Assembly (NCBI GenBank): GCA_902783435.1
Contig: CACZQV010000013.1
Coordinates: 1-15,474, forward strand
Source: an uncultured Erysipelotrichaceae bacterium
GTDB lineage: Bacteria > Bacillota_I > Bacilli_A > RF39 > UBA660
Direction: 5' to 3'
Length of the DNA: 15,474 nt
The translations under genes were made by a program, and so were the position numbers. The first letter of the stretch is position 1. Each line of letters begins with the position of its first letter. The notes beneath the pieces were generated by a model that did no database searches, was not told the origin of the DNA, and worked only from the letters and a program-made list of their open reading frames with translations. Below, piece after piece: positions 7,012 to 13,761 of this stretch.

Positions 7012-9105
7012 ATGAAAAAATTCATTGTAAAAAATAAAACGATATTTGAACTACTAGGAATACTATCAATGATATTAGTAATATGTGGATTTATAACATC
7101 AAGAATAGGTATTAATAAAGTAGTAATATGCTTAACACTCTTATCTATTTTGATAGTAGTATTTAAGTTTAAATATGAAACTTTTTTTGATAATACACTA
7201 GAAAAAATCTTTAAGTTTAGATGGCTATTATATCTAGTCGTATTTTTAATTTGTGTAATTTTTAAATTACATGGATCATCTATTGGAGTATATAATACAT
7301 ATTATAAAGAAAAAATAGATTCTACTAAAAATACAATATTATTAGGACAACCAAGATATATTAGATCTGATGAATTTAATGTTTTAACGCCTTATTATAT
7401 AAGTCAAACATATAATAAATTTAAAAAGAATTCTAATATGATGAGTTTAACACCACAAAATATGATAATTGGTTATAATGCACCTGTAAAGGATATTACA
7501 ATATTAGCAAAACCTCTTGATTGGGGATATATACTATTTGGAAAAGATTATGGTTTATCATGGTATTGGTGCATGAAAATTATACTTATTTTTGCATTTG
7601 CATTAGAATGTATGTATATATTTACTAAAAATAAAAAATTAAGTATTGTAGGAGCTTTTTTAGTTGCACTAGGCCCTTCAACACAATGGTGGTTTGCACC
7701 ACATATGCCAGATGTAATTTTATGGATTATGGCAGTGTTATCAACTATGTATTACTATCTAACTATAGATAAGAGATGGTTAAAAAATTTATTAATGATA
7801 ATTATTCCATTTATTATTACTGAATTTGTAATTGCATTATTCCCATCATTCCAAGTTGGATTAGGTATATTTGCATTTATAATGTTTGTATTACTAATTA
7901 TAAGAGATAAAATACCTTTGTTTAAAGATAAAAAACAAAATATCAGACATATAGTTCTATTCTTATTAACAATATCACTAGTAGGATATTTTATTATCAC
8001 AAATAAAGAAGCATTATTAGCAACAATGAATACAGCATATCCTGGAAATAGAATATCTACAGGAGGAATTGATAATTTTTCATCTATATTTACAGATTTA
8101 ACAACTATATTTCTTCCATATAAAGAAATTACTTATAGTAATAATTGCGAAGTTAGTACTTATATCCATTTTGGATTCTTTATAGCTTTATTATTTCCAA
8201 TACTATATAAGATTATGAAAAAAAATAAAGATAGAAATATAATCATTGGTACAGGAATGCTACTTATTTTGATAGTATATGCAATTTTTATGATAATTGG
8301 ATTCCCAACTTGGTTAGCAAAAATAACATTATTCTCACGTATAAATCGTATGAAAATGATATTTGGTATAATATCAATATTTTTCACAATATGGGGATTT
8401 GATGCAATAATAAAATATAGAAAACAAATTAATCCAATATATTATTGCTTATGTTGTGTAATATTTTGTTTAATTAATGTATCATTTATAACACCAGAGA
8501 TAAAACAATACTTACCTTGGTTCTTATTCATATTTGAAATAATAGTTTTCTTTGCTATTTTAGTATTTATGTATTTTAAATGGGATAAAATATCTATTTC
8601 ATTATTATTAGGATTATTGTTCTTTGGAACAATATTAATAAATCCAATATCTAGAGGAACTACAGATATATATAATCATCCATCAGCTAAAAAAATCCAA
8701 GATATTGTTAAAAAAGATAAAAACGCTTATTGGCTAGGATATAATAGTATTGTTTCACAAAACTACATAATGTTGAATGGTGGAAAAAGTATAAATGCCG
8801 TTAATTTTTATCCTGATAAAAAGAAATGGAAAATATTAGATCCAAAAGGTAAATATGATGAAATATACAATAGATATGCACATCTTCAAGTAATATTTAC
8901 AAAAAATGAAAATGATAAAATAAAATTAGAAAATCTAACTCCTGATTTAATAAAAATGGAACTTAATCTTCAAGATTTAATAAATTTAAATGTTAAATAT
9001 ATATTATCTAGTGAAGAATTAGATAGAGAAAATGATAATTATAAATTGAAAAAAATATATAAGGATATGGATTGTTATATATATGAACTTGTAAATAAAC
9101 AATAG
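7012..9105 (+). CDS. Large multi-spanning membrane protein, probable GT-C glycosyltransferase, 697 aa
   Basis: About 14 hydrophobic segments are followed by a hydrophilic C-terminal domain of roughly 150 residues. In the loop after the third span is LGQPRYIRSDEF (Arg118, Asp120, Glu121). Further on is GPSTQWWF at 221-228. I associate RSDE and PS-QWW motifs with an uncharacterised family of GT-C-like membrane proteins (DUF7657, from memory). An acidic pair in the first large outer loop is what GT-C catalysis requires. The gene has its own promoter and a weak terminator. It stands before a GT2 and a GtrA gene, as the enzyme at 4077 does. The first 12 residues, MKKFIVKNKTIF, match that enzyme at 10 positions. 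The transferase role is inferred from architecture and neighbours. Confidence 0.7.
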   Translation: MKKFIVKNKTIFELLGILSMILVICGFITSRIGINKVVICLTLLSILIVVFKFKYETFFDNTLEKIFKFRWLLYLVVFLICVIFKLHGSSIGVYNTYYKEKIDSTKNTILLGQPRYIRSDEFNVLTPYYISQTYNKFKKNSNMMSLTPQNMIIGYNAPVKDITILAKPLDWGYILFGKDYGLSWYWCMKIILIFAFALECMYIFTKNKKLSIVGAFLVALGPSTQWWFAPHMPDVILWIMAVLSTMYYYLTIDKRWLKNLLMIIIPFIITEFVIALFPSFQVGLGIFAFIMFVLLIIRDKIPLFKDKKQNIRHIVLFLLTISLVGYFIITNKEALLATMNTAYPGNRISTGGIDNFSSIFTDLTTIFLPYKEITYSNNCEVSTYIHFGFFIALLFPILYKIMKKNKDRNIIIGTGMLLILIVYAIFMIIGFPTWLAKITLFSRINRMKMIFGIISIFFTIWGFDAIIKYRKQINPIYYCLCCVIFCLINVSFITPEIKQYLPWFLFIFEIIVFFAILVFMYFKWDKISISLLLGLLFFGTILINPISRGTTDIYNHPSAKKIQDIVKKDKNAYWLGYNSIVSQNYIMLNGGKSINAVNFYPDKKKWKILDPKGKYDEIYNRYAHLQVIFTKNENDKIKLENLTPDLIKMELNLQDLINLNVKYILSSEELDRENDNYKLKKIYKDMDCYIYELVNKQ

Positions 9106-9157
9106 AAAAATTATAATAATAATCGTAATTATTCCATGTTTTAATTATTATTTTTTC
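9105..9157 (+). terminator. Possible weak intrinsic terminator
   Basis: GAAAAA (9105-9110) and TAATAAT (9114-9120) can pair with ATTATTA (9144-9150) and TTTTTC (9152-9157), leaving small bulges and a 23-base loop. The pairing is almost all A-T, so some readthrough into the next operon is plausible. Confidence 0.4.
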
Positions 9158-9169
9158 AACTGGTAATAA

Positions 9170-9198
9170 TTGTCAAAGAATAAATATAATGTTAGAAT
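9170..9198 (+). promoter_or_regulatory. Sigma-A type promoter for the second GT2-GtrA pair
   Basis: TTGTCA (9170-9175), a 17-base spacer, and TAGAAT (9193-9198) with an extended TG at 9190-9191. This is the only promoter in the window with both a good -35 and the ideal spacing. AAAGGAG at 9204-9210 is the ribosome binding site for the ATG at 9221. Confidence 0.7.
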
Positions 9199-9220
9199 AG
9201 ATTAAAGGAGTGAACAAAAA

Positions 9221-10186
9221 ATGAAAAAGAGTAGTGTAAAAGAAGAAATAGGGAAAGACAAAAAAATAGCAGTGTTGATACCATGTTATAATGAATCAAA
9301 AACAATTGAAAAGGTTGTTAAAGATTATAAAGAAGTATTACCAGAAGCAGATATTTATGTATATGATAATAATTCAAAAGATGATACTGATAAGATTGCT
9401 AAAAAAGCAGGTGCTATTGTAAGATATGAATATAAGCAAGGTAAAGGTAATGTTATCAGATCAATGTTTAAAGATATCGATGCTGATTGTTATCTAATGA
9501 TAGATGGTGATGATACATATCCAAAAGAAAATGCAAGAGAAATGGTCCAATATGTATTAGAGGGTAAAGCTGATATGGTAATTGGTGATAGATTATCTTC
9601 TACATACTTCACTGAAAATAAAAGACCATTCCATAACTTTGGTAATGTTTTAGTAAGAGGATTAATTAATTCTTTATTTAAATCAAATGTAAGAGATATA
9701 ATGACTGGATATCGTGCATTTAGTTATGATTTTGTTAAAACATTCCCAGTACTTTCAAAAGGATTTGAAATTGAAACAGAAATGACTATCCATTCACTAG
9801 ATAAGAATTTCTTACTTAAAGAAATACCAGTAGAATATCGTGATCGTCCAGCAGGAAGTGTATCTAAATTAAACACATTTAGTGATGGATTTAAAGTATT
9901 AAAAACAATAGCTAGATTATTTAAAGAATATAAACCAAGTATTTTCTTTGGTATTATTAGTTTTATATTCTTAGCTATATCATTAATATTTGGAATTCCA
10001 GTATTTGTAGATTACTTTAAAACAGGTTTAGTACCAAGATTCCCTACATTAATCTTTTCAGGATTTATGTTAATAATTTCTATATTAATGTTTATATGTG
10101 GAATAATACTAGAAGTAGTAGTTAAGAAACATAGACAATTATTTGAACTTATATTAATAAAGACAAAGAAGGAAAATAATGAATAA
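9221..10186 (+). CDS. DPM1/AglJ-like polyprenyl-phosphate glycosyltransferase (GT2, membrane-anchored)
   Basis: Second lipid-linked sugar synthase of the window; it would load a hexose from a nucleotide donor onto a polyprenyl phosphate. The N-terminal 235 residues are a GT-A fold with VLIPCYNESKTI, a YDNNSKDDT motif around 48-56, the metal site DGDDTYP at 95-101, and TGYRAFS. Two C-terminal spans follow (about 245-270 and 276-305). It is the same length as the GtrB-like protein at 5581 (321 residues) but from a different branch: the acidic motif is DGDDTYP, not DADLQDD, so a different sugar is likely. The gene overlaps the next by eight bases (ATG at 10179, stop at 10184), implying translational coupling with the flippase. 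Confidence 0.88.
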   Translation: MKKSSVKEEIGKDKKIAVLIPCYNESKTIEKVVKDYKEVLPEADIYVYDNNSKDDTDKIAKKAGAIVRYEYKQGKGNVIRSMFKDIDADCYLMIDGDDTYPKENAREMVQYVLEGKADMVIGDRLSSTYFTENKRPFHNFGNVLVRGLINSLFKSNVRDIMTGYRAFSYDFVKTFPVLSKGFEIETEMTIHSLDKNFLLKEIPVEYRDRPAGSVSKLNTFSDGFKVLKTIARLFKEYKPSIFFGIISFIFLAISLIFGIPVFVDYFKTGLVPRFPTLIFSGFMLIISILMFICGIILEVVVKKHRQLFELILIKTKKENNE

Positions 10187-10640
10187 AAAGGTAGACAATA
10201 TTCTTATAAGTATATTTAATAAAATAGGTATAAAAAAGAAAAAAACACAAAAAATTCTAATTCAAATATTTAGATTTGGAATAGTAGGAGTAATTGCATT
10301 TATAATTGATTATGCTACTTTAATACTATGTAAAGAAGTGTTTGGACTTAATGTATTATTAAGTGCTGCAATAGCCTTTACAGTATCTGTAGTTATAAAT
10401 TATATATTAAGTGTAGCTTGGGTATTTGATGTAGATAAAGAAAAAGATAAAAGAAAAAACTTTATCATATTCATTATATTCAGTATCATAGGTTTAGGAT
10501 TAACTGAACTTATTATGTGGATAGGTACAGATTTAATGCATATTAATTATTTAATTGTAAAGATAATTGCTACTATCATTGTAATGGTATTTAATTTTAT
10601 TACAAGAAAAATATTTTTAGAAAAGAAACCAACTAAATAA
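10179..10640 (+). CDS. GtrA family membrane protein (lipid-linked sugar flippase), copy 2
   Basis: Four-span GtrA-type protein of 153 residues, slightly longer than copy 1 because of a lysine-rich N-terminal tail (about 25 residues). Core elements are FGIVGVIAFIIDYATLIL, VINYILSVAWVFDVD, FIIFIIFSIIGLGL, and the C-terminal VFNFITRKIFLEK. It overlaps the GT2 gene by eight bases; AAGAAGGA five bases before the ATG is its ribosome binding site. Together they should make and flip one lipid-linked sugar, most simply used by the membrane protein at 7012. Copy 1 and copy 2 are clearly paralogues. Confidence 0.88.
   Translation: MNKKVDNILISIFNKIGIKKKKTQKILIQIFRFGIVGVIAFIIDYATLILCKEVFGLNVLLSAAIAFTVSVVINYILSVAWVFDVDKEKDKRKNFIIFIIFSIIGLGLTELIMWIGTDLMHINYLIVKIIATIIVMVFNFITRKIFLEKKPTK
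10578..10624 (+). repeat. 47-base segment shared with first gtrA gene (copy 2)
   Basis: Partner of 6896-6942, differing at two positions. The downstream layout (terminator, AATGATATAATAA promoter, next ATG 58-59 bases after the stop) is also alike at both copies. Confidence 0.7.
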
Positions 10641-10655
10641 TTAGTTGGTTTTTTT
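10626..10655 (+). terminator. Strong intrinsic terminator after second GtrA gene
   Basis: Perfect stem AAACCAACTAA (10626-10636) with TTAGTTGGTTT (10641-10651), loop ATAA, then TTTT. The stop codon of the GtrA gene sits in the loop. Confidence 0.88.
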
Positions 10656-10666
10656 AACTAAATTAA

Positions 10667-10675
10667 TGATATAAT
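10667..10675 (+). promoter_or_regulatory. Extended -10 promoter for the lipid kinase operon
   Basis: TGATATAAT lies 23 bases before the ATG at 10699, with AAAAGGG (10684-10690) as ribosome binding site. It shares AATGATATAATAA with the promoter before 7012. No good -35 is visible; TTGGTT at 10645 is 19 bases upstream and inside the terminator. Confidence 0.6.
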
Positions 10676-10698
10676 AAAATTAGAAAAGGGATGATATT

Positions 10699-11619
10699 AT
10701 GAAAAAATGTGTAATTATAATGAACCCCGAAAGCGGAAAGAAAAAGAAAATAAAAAACTACATGGATTTTTATGACATTTTAAGAAAATATGGCTATGAC
10801 ACAGAAATAATTTTTACCAAGGCTAAGGGTGATGCAGAAAATATTATCCAAGCCCTAGATGATAATATCGATTTAGTAGTAAGCGCTGGTGGAGATGGAA
10901 CATTAAACGAAATTGTCACAGGTAATATGAAAAGACAAAAAAAACTTATTATTGCCCCATTACCAATGGGAAGTACTAATGATGTAGGAAATATGTATGG
11001 TCTAGATAGAAGTGTTTTTGAAAATCTAGAAATACTACTTCAAGGTAAACCAAAAAAAGTTGATGTTTGTTTTGTAAATGGAAAACCATTTGTGTACGTA
11101 GCTTGCTTTGGAGATTATATTGATATGGCATATGCTACTCCAAGAGAATTAAAAAAGAAATATGGCAAAATAGGGTACGTATTATATGGATTAAAACAGT
11201 TTAGCCCTAAATTAAATAACTATGATATTAAATATAAAGTAGATGGAAAAGAATATACAGGTAATTATTCATTTATATTTATTACAAATTCATCAAGAGT
11301 TGCTGGTCAACCTGATGTATATTATGATGTTAAATTAGATGATAATATGTTTGAAGTAGCACTTGCTAATGTCAAAACACTAAAAGATATGATAAAAATA
11401 TTAGTAATGGCTACTAATATAGATGTAAAAGATATACCAAATGTAACATACTATCAAACTAATAACTTTGAAATAGAATTTATTTCACCAATAGAAAACT
11501 CATGGTGTTTAGATGGAGAAGAATATAAAAATGATACAAATAAATTCACTTTCACAGTAGAACAATCAATGAAAATGTTAGTACCAAAAGAACAAATAAA
11601 TAAACTATTTGATGAATAG
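10699..11619 (+). CDS. Diacylglycerol kinase family lipid kinase (DgkB/YegS-like)
   Basis: Soluble ATP-dependent lipid kinase, most likely phosphorylating diacylglycerol to phosphatidic acid. In Gram-positive bacteria DgkB recycles the diacylglycerol released when lipoteichoic acid is made. At 306 residues it has normal family length. Visible motifs are the N-terminal IIMNPESGKKK, the nucleotide-binding GGDGTLNEIV from residue 64, PMGSTNDVG at 89-97 (where many relatives have GT-ND), and WCLDGE at 269-274, where Glu274 is in the position expected for the catalytic base. It starts a new operon after a strong terminator. The next gene's ribosome binding site overlaps its stop codon. Other lipids (sphingoid, YegS substrates) cannot be excluded, but the envelope context favours diacylglycerol. 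Confidence 0.9.
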   Translation: MKKCVIIMNPESGKKKKIKNYMDFYDILRKYGYDTEIIFTKAKGDAENIIQALDDNIDLVVSAGGDGTLNEIVTGNMKRQKKLIIAPLPMGSTNDVGNMYGLDRSVFENLEILLQGKPKKVDVCFVNGKPFVYVACFGDYIDMAYATPRELKKKYGKIGYVLYGLKQFSPKLNNYDIKYKVDGKEYTGNYSFIFITNSSRVAGQPDVYYDVKLDDNMFEVALANVKTLKDMIKILVMATNIDVKDIPNVTYYQTNNFEIEFISPIENSWCLDGEEYKNDTNKFTFTVEQSMKMLVPKEQINKLFDE

Positions 11620-11627
11620 GAGAATAT

Positions 11628-12314
11628 ATGAAAAAGAATAAAGTAAAAGAAAATAGATTAGCTATTAAAATGTTTTTATGTTCGTTATACCTAATAGTTA
11701 TAACTATTCTTTTAGTGTGTTCTTATAAATTATATAAAGAAAAAGATTCTATAAAATCATTCCAAGAAGTAGAAAGTGTAGAAGATTATACATATATAGA
11801 TGTATATAAAATGTCAGAAAAATTTGCTTATTTTAAAGATACTAATGTAGGAATACATTTTGTAATAGAAAAAGAAAACACTGGTAGATGGCACACTTAT
11901 GTAATAGCTATTAATGAAGACCAAATACCTGAATTTAAAAATATAATAGATTATACATATGGAAAAACAGAAAGAGTACCAGATCCTATAAGAGTATATG
12001 GATATCCTAAAATAGTAAAAGATAAAATAAAAGAATTAGCTATAAAAAATATTAAATCATTTATTCCAAAAGAGAATGAAGTAGTAATAACAAATGAAAA
12101 CTATAATGATTATTTAACTAATACATACTTAGATACAACTGTAGAAAAGAAAGATGATTTTAATGTAGTTTTATTTATAACTTTATTATTACTATTTGTT
12201 GTAATAGTATTATTTGTATTAACATTAATAGATAAAGATAAAATAGTAGACGATGTAGAAAAAGAATTAAAAAAGACTAAAAAATTATTAAAAAGACGTT
12301 TAAATAAGATATAA
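11628..12314 (+). CDS. Unrecognised protein with two membrane spans and an outer domain
   Basis: I do not recognise this 228-residue protein. It has a basic N-terminus, one span at about residues 13-32, a hydrophilic region of about 140 residues, a second span at about 178-200, and a charged C-terminal tail of about 25 residues that could form a coiled coil (DVEKELKKTKKLLKRR). The positive-inside rule places both ends in the cytoplasm and the middle domain outside. That domain contains SEKFAYFKDTNVGIHFVIEK and YGYPKIVKDKIKELAI and has no cysteines. The ribosome binding site AGGAGA (11618-11623) overlaps the stop codon of the lipid kinase, so the two are coupled, and FemABX follows 20 bases on. 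An envelope role is inferred from location only. Confidence 0.75.
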   Translation: MKKNKVKENRLAIKMFLCSLYLIVITILLVCSYKLYKEKDSIKSFQEVESVEDYTYIDVYKMSEKFAYFKDTNVGIHFVIEKENTGRWHTYVIAINEDQIPEFKNIIDYTYGKTERVPDPIRVYGYPKIVKDKIKELAIKNIKSFIPKENEVVITNENYNDYLTNTYLDTTVEKKDDFNVVLFITLLLLFVVIVLFVLTLIDKDKIVDDVEKELKKTKKLLKRRLNKI

Positions 12315-12334
12315 TATATATAGGATGTGATTAC

Positions 12335-13561
12335 ATGAAATTTGATACAATTACAGAAGATGATTATAGAAAGTTTTGGGAAAATCACCCATTAAAATCT
12401 TTTTTATCTGCACCTGAAATATCTGAATTAAGAAAAAAACAAGGATGGGATACATACTTTGTAGGAGTAAAAAAAGATAAGGAATTAATTGCAGCTACTA
12501 TGCTATTATCTCATAAGAGACATTTTAAAAAATATGAATTTTATTCACCTAGAGGATATTTATTAGATTTTAATAATAAAGAACTAGTAGATTTCTTTAC
12601 TAATGAAATAAAGAAATTTGTAAAAGAACATCAAGGTTATATCTTTAGAGTAGATCCATATTTAATATATAAGGAAAGAGATATTAACGGAGATATAGTA
12701 GAAGGTGGAGTAGATAATTCTAAAGTAGTAGATAATCTCAAATCTTTAGGATTTAAAGCAGTACCTACACAAAATTTAGAACAGGTATCTTGGATGTTTT
12801 CACTAGGATTAGAAGGAAAAGATGAAGAAACAATTTTAAAAGAAATGAAATCTTCTACAAGAAATAAAATAAGAAAAATAGAAAAATTTGGTATAGATGT
12901 AAAAGAAATAAGCTATGATGAATTAAATAGATTTCAATCTATTATGGAAGAAACTTCTAAAAGAAAAGGTTTTTCTAATAGAAAACTATCATACTATCAA
13001 GATATGTATAAATTATTCCATGATAAAGAAGAAGTTAAATTCTTTATAACTGAATTAAATCTAAAAAATTATATATCTAACTTAGAAAAAGATATTAAAG
13101 AAAGACAAGATAAATTAAATAGTTTAAGTGATGCTAAATACAATGAAGGTGCTAAAAAGAATTTAAATAATGAAATAGATTCTCTAAATAAAAGAATAGA
13201 AGATTCTAAAAATATTATTAAAGAAAAAGGTACTGACGTAATTACTTTATCAGGATCTATGTTTATGTTAATTCAACCTGAAGTAATATATTTAAGTAGC
13301 GGTAATTATGAAGAATTCTTAAAGTTTGATTCACAATATCTAATACAATGGGAATTAATTAAGTATGGATTAAAAAACAATTTCAAAAAACATAATTTTT
13401 ATGGTATTCCAGCTAATATTAATACTCATCCAAAAGACTATGGTATATATGAATTTAAAAGAGGATTTAATGGTTATGTAGAAGAATTAATTGGAGAATA
13501 TGAACTCCCAATCACATGGCATTATTACTTAATGAAATTAATTCATAAAATAAAAAAATAA
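12335..13561 (+). CDS. FemABX family peptidoglycan bridge aminoacyltransferase
   Basis: Cytoplasmic enzyme that adds an amino acid from aminoacyl-tRNA to the peptide of the peptidoglycan precursor, building the cross-bridge. The 408-residue length fits FemA/MurM. The N-terminal GNAT-like half includes FLSAPEISELRKKQGWDTYFVGVK and YSPRGYLLDF. The middle includes SSTRNKIRKIEKFGIDVKEI, the typical basic family segment. Residues about 241-300 are a charged two-helix coiled-coil arm rich in Lys, Glu and Asp, as in FemA. The C-terminal half ends with YGIYEFKRGFNGYVEELIGEYE, a hallmark of the family. AGGA at 12322-12325, nine bases from the ATG, is the ribosome binding site. The amino acid added cannot be told from sequence. 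Confidence 0.92.
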   Translation: MKFDTITEDDYRKFWENHPLKSFLSAPEISELRKKQGWDTYFVGVKKDKELIAATMLLSHKRHFKKYEFYSPRGYLLDFNNKELVDFFTNEIKKFVKEHQGYIFRVDPYLIYKERDINGDIVEGGVDNSKVVDNLKSLGFKAVPTQNLEQVSWMFSLGLEGKDEETILKEMKSSTRNKIRKIEKFGIDVKEISYDELNRFQSIMEETSKRKGFSNRKLSYYQDMYKLFHDKEEVKFFITELNLKNYISNLEKDIKERQDKLNSLSDAKYNEGAKKNLNNEIDSLNKRIEDSKNIIKEKGTDVITLSGSMFMLIQPEVIYLSSGNYEEFLKFDSQYLIQWELIKYGLKNNFKKHNFYGIPANINTHPKDYGIYEFKRGFNGYVEELIGEYELPITWHYYLMKLIHKIKK

Positions 13562-13610
13562 CTTGCAAAAATCTCTAACTTATATTATCCTTTTATTAAG
13601 GGTGAGGAAT

Positions 13611-13694
13611 ATGAAGAGAGTAAACATCACAAAAATTATAATAAGTGGTTATAATACTTTCTTTAGTGTTCGTAAAAATTTATTTTGTAATTAA
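13611..13694 (+). CDS. 27-codon small reading frame, candidate leader peptide
   Basis: An ATG at 13611, preceded by GGGTGAGG at 13601-13608, opens a frame of 27 codons ending in TAA at 13692-13694. The peptide begins MKRVNITKIIISGY and ends VRKNLFCN; it is basic with a short hydrophobic middle. The stop codon coincides with the first bases of the terminator stem that follows, so a ribosome finishing this frame would sit on the hairpin. That position, before a uracil permease gene, suggests a leader peptide. It could instead be an independent small protein, or a chance frame with a good ribosome binding site. The codons before the stop are U-rich in the RNA. Confidence 0.45.
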   Translation: MKRVNITKIIISGYNTFFSVRKNLFCN

Positions 13695-13728
13695 GAAGGC
13701 ATTTCTATTTGAAATTCCTTCTTTTTTT
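13693..13728 (+). terminator. Intrinsic terminator / attenuator before the uracil permease gene
   Basis: The 5' arm AAGAAGGCATTTC (13693-13705) pairs with GAAATTCCTTCTT (13711-13723), with one C-U mismatch and loop TATTT, followed by TTTTT. It ends 33 bases before the permease ATG. No plausible promoter lies between the T-run and the gene, so permease transcripts seem to have to pass this terminator. Confidence 0.8.
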
Positions 13729-13742
13729 GCAAAAAAAATGCC
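13698..13742 (+). promoter_or_regulatory. Alternative pairing that competes with the terminator (possible antiterminator)
   Basis: GGCATTT (13698-13704), part of the terminator's 5' arm, is exactly complementary to AAATGCC (13736-13742) downstream of the T-run. The two pairings are mutually exclusive, as in attenuators. Whether the alternative is used in the cell is inference. Confidence 0.4.
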
Positions 13743-13761
13743 CTATTAGAGAGGAGAATTT

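Noticed and set aside
12310..12315. TATAAT over the stop of the 228-residue protein as a promoter for the FemABX gene
   Set aside because: No -35 and no TG extension; such hexamers are expected often in this A+T-rich DNA, and cotranscription explains expression.
13637..13655. Two TATAAT hexamers inside the small frame as permease promoters
   Set aside because: Neither has a -35 or TGn extension, and both lie upstream of the terminator, so they would not bypass it.
13562..13692. Purine or preQ1 riboswitch in the 200-base gap
   Set aside because: None of the conserved core sequences of these classes can be seen, and the gap is partly filled by the small frame and terminator.
13740..13761. GAGAGG before the uracil permease as a PyrR binding loop
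   Set aside because: It lacks the preceding TCC-type consensus and surrounding stem; the bases are explained as the ribosome binding site.
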